The translations under genes and the position numbers were made by a program. From Bryoerythrophyllum caledonicum (Eukaryota > Streptophyta > Bryopsida > Pottiales > Pottiaceae): a DNA stretch of 64,000 nt. Location: NCBI GenBank assembly GCA_963971425.1, contig OZ020514.1:17829406-17893405 (forward strand). Reading direction: 5' to 3'. Under the pieces are notes generated by a model that did not search any database, was not told the DNA's origin, and worked only from the letters and a program-made list of their open reading frames with translations. Shown piece by piece: positions 59,520 to 64,000 of the stretch. Numbering within the stretch: the first letter of the stretch is position 1; the number at the start of each line of letters is the position of its first letter.

Positions 59520-60130
59520 TAATTTTTGTGCAAATTCTTTTTCATTATACATTGTTCAAGGCGTAGGGTTTAGGGCTCTGTGACGAGAGAATTGAGTTTA
59601 CCTTATACCCATTTCTAATAAACTACAACCACAGTTTATGCAGCTGGAACTTGACGTCCTGCAATAACAATAACATTCCAAACTATTAGCAACAGAACCT
59701 ACTCATATCACAAACTTAGTCAACTAATCGATCATGAAGTCAAACATCATCACCTGAAAGAAAACACACACAACATTAACACAAACACACGTAGCCAAAC
59801 CCAAACACACACAATCACCAAACAGTAACTGCATACTAAAACACCAAACCAGAACACAAACAGTCAACACGCATTGAGCACCAAAACAAAATAAAATATG
59901 ACATGCACACATGATGTGTCGCAACATAAATACAATAATTCAACACACACCTAAACACAGAGCAGCACATTGAATATTCAAATCAACACACACACTCACG
60001 AAGCATTCTAATACAAACAGAAATCAAATTAGTGGCTACGCTGCCTCTTCCACCAGAAAAAATAAATTTAGAACTAACATCATTACAACCACTAGAAAAT
60101 ACCACCAATTCCACAAAACACATATATCAA
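59520..60130. other. CA-rich spacer, no gene
   Basis: Many ACACA runs between 59755 and 60000. ORFs are composition artefacts. Confidence 0.6.
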
Positions 60131-60210
60131 AAGCAATGCGGACACAGAAAATACCACCACAAAAAATACTACCACAGAAAACACTACCACAGAAAATACT
60201 ACCAAACAAC
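60131..60210. repeat. Minisatellite, ~17-bp unit
   Basis: Four to five units of ACTACCACAGAAAAT or close variants. Confidence 0.8.
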
Positions 60211-60836
60211 ACATAGCAAAAGCAATGCAAGACAAATGCATTCAAACATCAATTTGTGCACATACTTTTAATTGTCGAAAATCCCAATTCCTTCCTTGCA
60301 CTTCTTGTTCCTCGTTAGACGTTCACGTCGGTCCTCCACGCACAGCCGTTTATATCTCTACGTGCTTAAAACATCATACAATACTAATCCTCACTTCCTA
60401 CAAACCTTATCCGCAGGAAATCAAAGCGCTGCAGATAACGTGCGCAACAAATCCTAAACAAAAGCGCTACGACTTTCACAAACTCAGCAAACACTATAGC
60501 AAACTACAGGAACACGAGTGCAACACGAACACGAACACGAGCGCGAACGCAACTCTAATACAAAGAACAACCAAGCAACAAAACCTAGTGACGCATAGAT
60601 TAATGACAGACAAATGGCTCGCGACCCGACTTCGAGAGTGTACTATTTCGGGCACCTAAATTCGTGGAGGTTCGAGCACATTTAAAATCATTTTAAAGCT
60701 TCGATTTAAGATTCTATTACTTTGAATTCAAGTTTTTCTTTTTTGTGAATTTGATATTTTTTACTATGAGAATCAAACAGACAATAAGTAGGTTTAGACC
60801 ACATCTTGCAGTAGTAAAATTTTAAAATAAATGCCA
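60211..60836. other. No gene recognised
   Basis: A 144-codon plus-strand ORF (60225-60659) has no motif and includes a CACGAA-repeat-derived Asn/Thr-rich part. Confidence 0.45.
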
Positions 60837-60990
60837 GTGCACACTTTAGCTCTAGTGGAGCTAAAGTGTGCATATTTTTTTTCAGTTCCCTAGACTTAGT
60901 GATGGTGCACACTTTAGCTCTAATAGAGCTAAAGTGTGAATATTTTCTTTTTAGTTCACTTCATTTAGTGATGGTGCACAGTTTAGTTTA

Positions 60991-62164
60991 CACTACAATT
61001 TGCTTTTAGTGTAATGGTACAAATAGTGTAGTTAGCCTAGTACACTATTTGTTCACAAGTTGGCAATTAGTGTTAGCCACATTGTCATGAATATTATCCC
61101 TCAATCTTCCACCTACTCTAGTTCATTTAGTATAAGCTCCCAATCAAAATCCTACCCTAGCACACAAATTTGTTAGTTGATAAATAGTGTTAGTCCACAA
61201 TCTTCTAACCACCGGCCGCCATGTATTTATTCTTTTTGTCTCATCCTCAACCTCATCTTCTTATCCTCCCATTCTCAACTATTTCCATTCCCATCTCTTT
61301 CATTCCTTATACATCTTTGATGGATATCTAATGAATATTTAATGTGTAATTATATATTAAGCAAAAAACTAATGAATTTATAATGAGTTTTTAAAGAATA
61401 TTTAACGTATATTTGTAGATCTGTAACTTTTAAAAACAATAAAGGTATATTTAAATATTATTTAATGATACTTTAGAGTTTTAAAAGTATATTTTATGAT
61501 AGTTGAATGAATATTTGTATATTTAATGATTCTTTATAGAGTATTTAATGTATTGTTAATGAATAATTAATGAATAGTTAATAAACTTCTAATGTATAAT
61601 CATTGTGTATTTGAATATTTAATGAATATTTACTGAATATGTAAAACATATTGAATGCATATGTGATGGATATCTAATGATTATTTTATTTGTATTTCTA
61701 TATGTATTGTATGTTAAAGTTTTTTTATTTTTCCAATATTCTTTACTTTTCTCACTTTTGTTCCCAAAAGAATGTTCTTATTTTTCCAATCTTGTACTTA
61801 AAGTTTTATTTTCCCTCCATATGTACATTCTACTTTGTGCAATTTTTGAGATTTTCCTTTTGCTCCATATCTACGTTCTATTATTCCCAAACTCTTTCTT
61901 GTAAATTCTTGTTTTTCTACATGCACTCAACCCTTCTTTACTTTGATGCTCAAGATGTACACAATATCATTTTTAAGGTTTCATACACAAACTGTCCACA
62001 AGTAAAAAACTTCATGCTCCACTATTTACTAGGATTGACATTTAGTGTAGTAGTTGACATTAAGTATAATATAGTTTTGTCACAACACTTATTGTAAATT
62101 TTACAATTAGTGTATAGGTTTGTATTTAGTGTCCACTACACTAAAAGCCATCTTGTGTGTAGTG
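60991..62164. mobile_element. Candidate non-autonomous CACTA-like element
   Basis: The left end reads CACTACAATTTGCTTTTAG. The right end, read on the other strand, starts CACTACA and contains GGCTTTTAGTGTAGTGG. Sub-terminal copies of TTTAGTGTA-like motifs occur near both ends. No transposase inside, only AT-rich sequence. The flanking triplets (TTA and GAG) do not match, so the exact borders or the assignment are uncertain. It sits in the middle of a TTTAGCTC palindrome cluster. Confidence 0.4.
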
Positions 62165-62389
62165 GAGCTAAAGAGTGCATTTTTGCTTTCTAATCCACTC
62201 AGTTAGTGATGATGCACAATTTAGCTCTAGTGGAGCTAAAGTGTGCGCATTTTCTTTTTAGTTCACTGCACCTAGTGATGGGGCACACTTTAGCTCTCCT
62301 AGAGCTAAAGTGTGTGCACACACTCCTTTTAGTTTATTGCACGTAGTGATGTGGCACACCTCGGCTAAAAACCGAGCTCATTTGTGAGC

Positions 62390-63675
62390 AATGTGTATTT
62401 CTACTTCTTCTAACCATCATTTTAAACTCCCTACTTCTCTTTATGGTTAAGTATTCCACAAGGTGAACCTAGAAATCTTTTGAATTTTAAAAGGGTTTTC
62501 AAAATATGTAGACCTAAATCTCCAATAATAATATTGAAAAGCAAAAAAATATAACAATCTCCTAGTCTTAAGTGGATATGATGTCTAAGTATTCTTGGTA
62601 TCCTAAACCGAAAATATGTGACAATGTGTAAAAATGTATGACTTGGGATATAATCTTATTTTTCACTAGAAATATAACATGTTTTTCCACAATATTAAAC
62701 GTTCTAATATTTCCTCTATGTATTGAAAATATCACATTCCATAGCGTGTCATAGCAAAAGGTTTTTAAGTTGCTCGACATGCCGGCAATCGAGATGTTTC
62801 TCTTCTGGCTAGCATAACTTTTATAGAAGACGTTCAATGAGAAAATAGATTACTTAATAATATGGTTCATGTCTTCTATCATCCTTCTACAAAATTTTGA
62901 GAATTTAAAATATAATTTGCAACCTTTGGAACGTGCTGAAAAACTAATTATTCTTTTATTGCATGTATAAATAAATCCAAAATTACTTACATTATGACCA
63001 TTAAATTATGCTTGATGCACTAAGTGTATGTTTCTACTTTGAATTAGTCATATTTTATATTTTGATTATCATTTTTTTGTCATGAGGAGGTCATTCCATT
63101 TCTTGTTAAAATCTTTCAATATTATTTAAATTTCTATGTTTTACATATGACAGAGTTTTTAATTTCAAGTCAAAACATAAAATATATTGTGTACTGTCAA
63201 TAATTCCTACATTTTCATGTTATGCTTAGACTGTCAGCGAGTAAACTCATGATAATACAATGTGAACTCAAGAATAAAATATTTTGATCCAACTATTAGT
63301 TTTTGCACATTTTCAATCTTTGAGTACTTAGTAGATAGTAACCAATTTCAATTCCAAATCCATACCATGGGGACACTGGGGATTCTTTCCAAAGAATGAA
63401 CATTCTAAATGATTACAAAATAATAACATTATGCACTTTTTAAAAACCCCAAAGCAATGATGTCCAAAAGCATGATACAATTCATACTTTTTTGCTCAAA
63501 ATACACGTGCACATACAATTTTTTTTGTTTTCTAATGCAACTCATTCGTCAAGAACTTTGCTTTCAACTTTATAGATAAGTTCTATTTGGATTGTAATAC
63601 AAATTCATTCTTATCATCTCAATATCTTCTCTATATTCAAAGTATTAGAAATTGAAATGAAATATCATCAAAAGG
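62390..63675. other. AT-rich DNA, no gene
   Basis: Only one ORF above 60 codons, without motifs. Confidence 0.5.
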
Positions 63676-63680
63676 ATAAT

Positions 63681-63825
63681 ACCTAAACCAAGGACCCTAA
63701 ACCTTGAACCCTAAACCAGATCCTAAATTCTAAACCCTAAACCCTAAACCCTAAACCCTAAACCCCAAATCCTAAACCCTAACCCTAACCATAATCCTAA
63801 CCCTGAGGATTACCCTAATCCTTAA
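63681..63825. repeat. Interstitial telomere-like repeats (CCCTAAA)
   Basis: Degenerate CCCTAAA units, with a perfect core of about five units at 63731-63765. The plant (Arabidopsis) telomere type. Unique-looking sequence follows, so this is not a chromosome end. Confidence 0.9.
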
Positions 63826-64000
63826 TCTCACAATTACCTATATATTACTTGCATGTGCGAGTATATTCGAGGTATGTACTCTTCCTAATTTAGTCGACCA
63901 AGAAATAGTTGATTCAGTTACCCTCTGAGATTTCAAATTTGCACTTTTTTAAGGGTCTGTGGAAAAGGTTTCTCAGGCCAATTCTGAAATCGTAGCCCGC

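Larger units (their letters stand above)
52364..62386. repeat. Dispersed ~30-bp imperfect palindrome TTTAGCTC-N6-GAGCTAAA, about 18 copies
   Basis: Copies or variants near 52364, 54389, 55495, 55622, 55711, 57193, 57287, 58277, 58602, 59219, 59311, 59363, 59416, 59467, 60840, 60908, 62214, 62284 and 62356. The outer ends are often CACAC...GTGTG. The left group has GACTCG-like centres, the right group TAGTGG or TAATAG. Between 59311 and 59498 four copies follow at about 51-bp spacing. Three lie in the intron 55469-55753 and two in the intron 57113-57340; none lies in an exon I could define. Confidence 0.85.

Noticed and set aside
60225-60659. 144-codon plus-strand gene
   Set aside because: Composition-driven Asn/Thr/Lys content with a simple repeat inside, and no family resemblance.
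63681-63825. True telomere
   Set aside because: The repeat is short and degenerate, and ordinary sequence follows to the end of the window.

Overview
The window looks like nuclear DNA from a streptophyte plant, most likely a non-seed lineage (charophyte alga, bryophyte or similar). Three observations support this: interstitial CCCTAAA repeats of the plant telomere type, GT-AG introns in several genes, and a mix of plant-type transposons. These are a MULE with a SWIM finger, Ty3/gypsy elements (one of the Athila/Tat-like kind without a chromodomain) and a CACTA-like end pair. The species cannot be named from the sequence. There are no prokaryotic features, rRNA, tRNA or CRISPR.

Left part (1-8.8 kb). 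An eleven-exon minus-strand gene runs off the left edge. It joins a ParB-like motif to a permuted (beta-class) amino-methyltransferase-like domain and carries two in-frame TAG codons. Its upstream side abuts a tandem array with a repeated 14-bp palindrome, CCTCGTATACGAGG. After AT-rich DNA with a diverged ~0.5 kb duplication comes a short unrecognised gene (8.3-8.8 kb).

Centre left (9.6-22.8 kb). A decayed MULE transposase gene (9.7-13.3 kb) is followed by small palindromic repeat arrays, AT-rich DNA, a decayed Ty3/gypsy pol (17.8-20.7 kb, minus strand) and a CCGG-rich non-coding tract.

Centre (22,814-42,255). A 19,442-bp, apparently very young Ty3/gypsy retrotransposon lies on the minus strand. 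It has 1,987-bp LTRs (three differences noticed by eye), 5-bp target duplications (GGCAA), a PBS-like site and a polypurine tract. One 2,192-residue Gag-Pol frame is preceded by four small ORFs, three of them mutually similar, and followed by a long coiled-coil ORF plus a broken continuation. Its non-coding parts are packed with the palindrome CTTAAG. It split older CCGG-rich DNA that resumes at 42.3 kb.

Right part (43-64 kb). Decayed retroelement pieces and repeats (43-51 kb) are followed by two adjacent minus-strand intron-containing loci. One is an FCP1-like (DLNG type) phosphatase gene (52.0-54.4 kb). The other is a larger unrecognised gene with a ParB-like motif and a C-terminal coiled coil (54.5-58.2 kb). 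Introns and spacers here carry about 18 copies of a ~30-bp imperfect palindrome, TTTAGCTC-N6-GAGCTAAA. A possible CACTA-type element (61.0-62.2 kb) and an interstitial telomere-like tract (63.7 kb) close the window.

Two themes recur. First, several loci keep one reading frame over hundreds of codons but are cut by in-frame stops, mostly TAG. I placed about 26 by hand, and few frameshifts accompany them. Second, each repeat-rich block has its own private palindrome in non-coding DNA.
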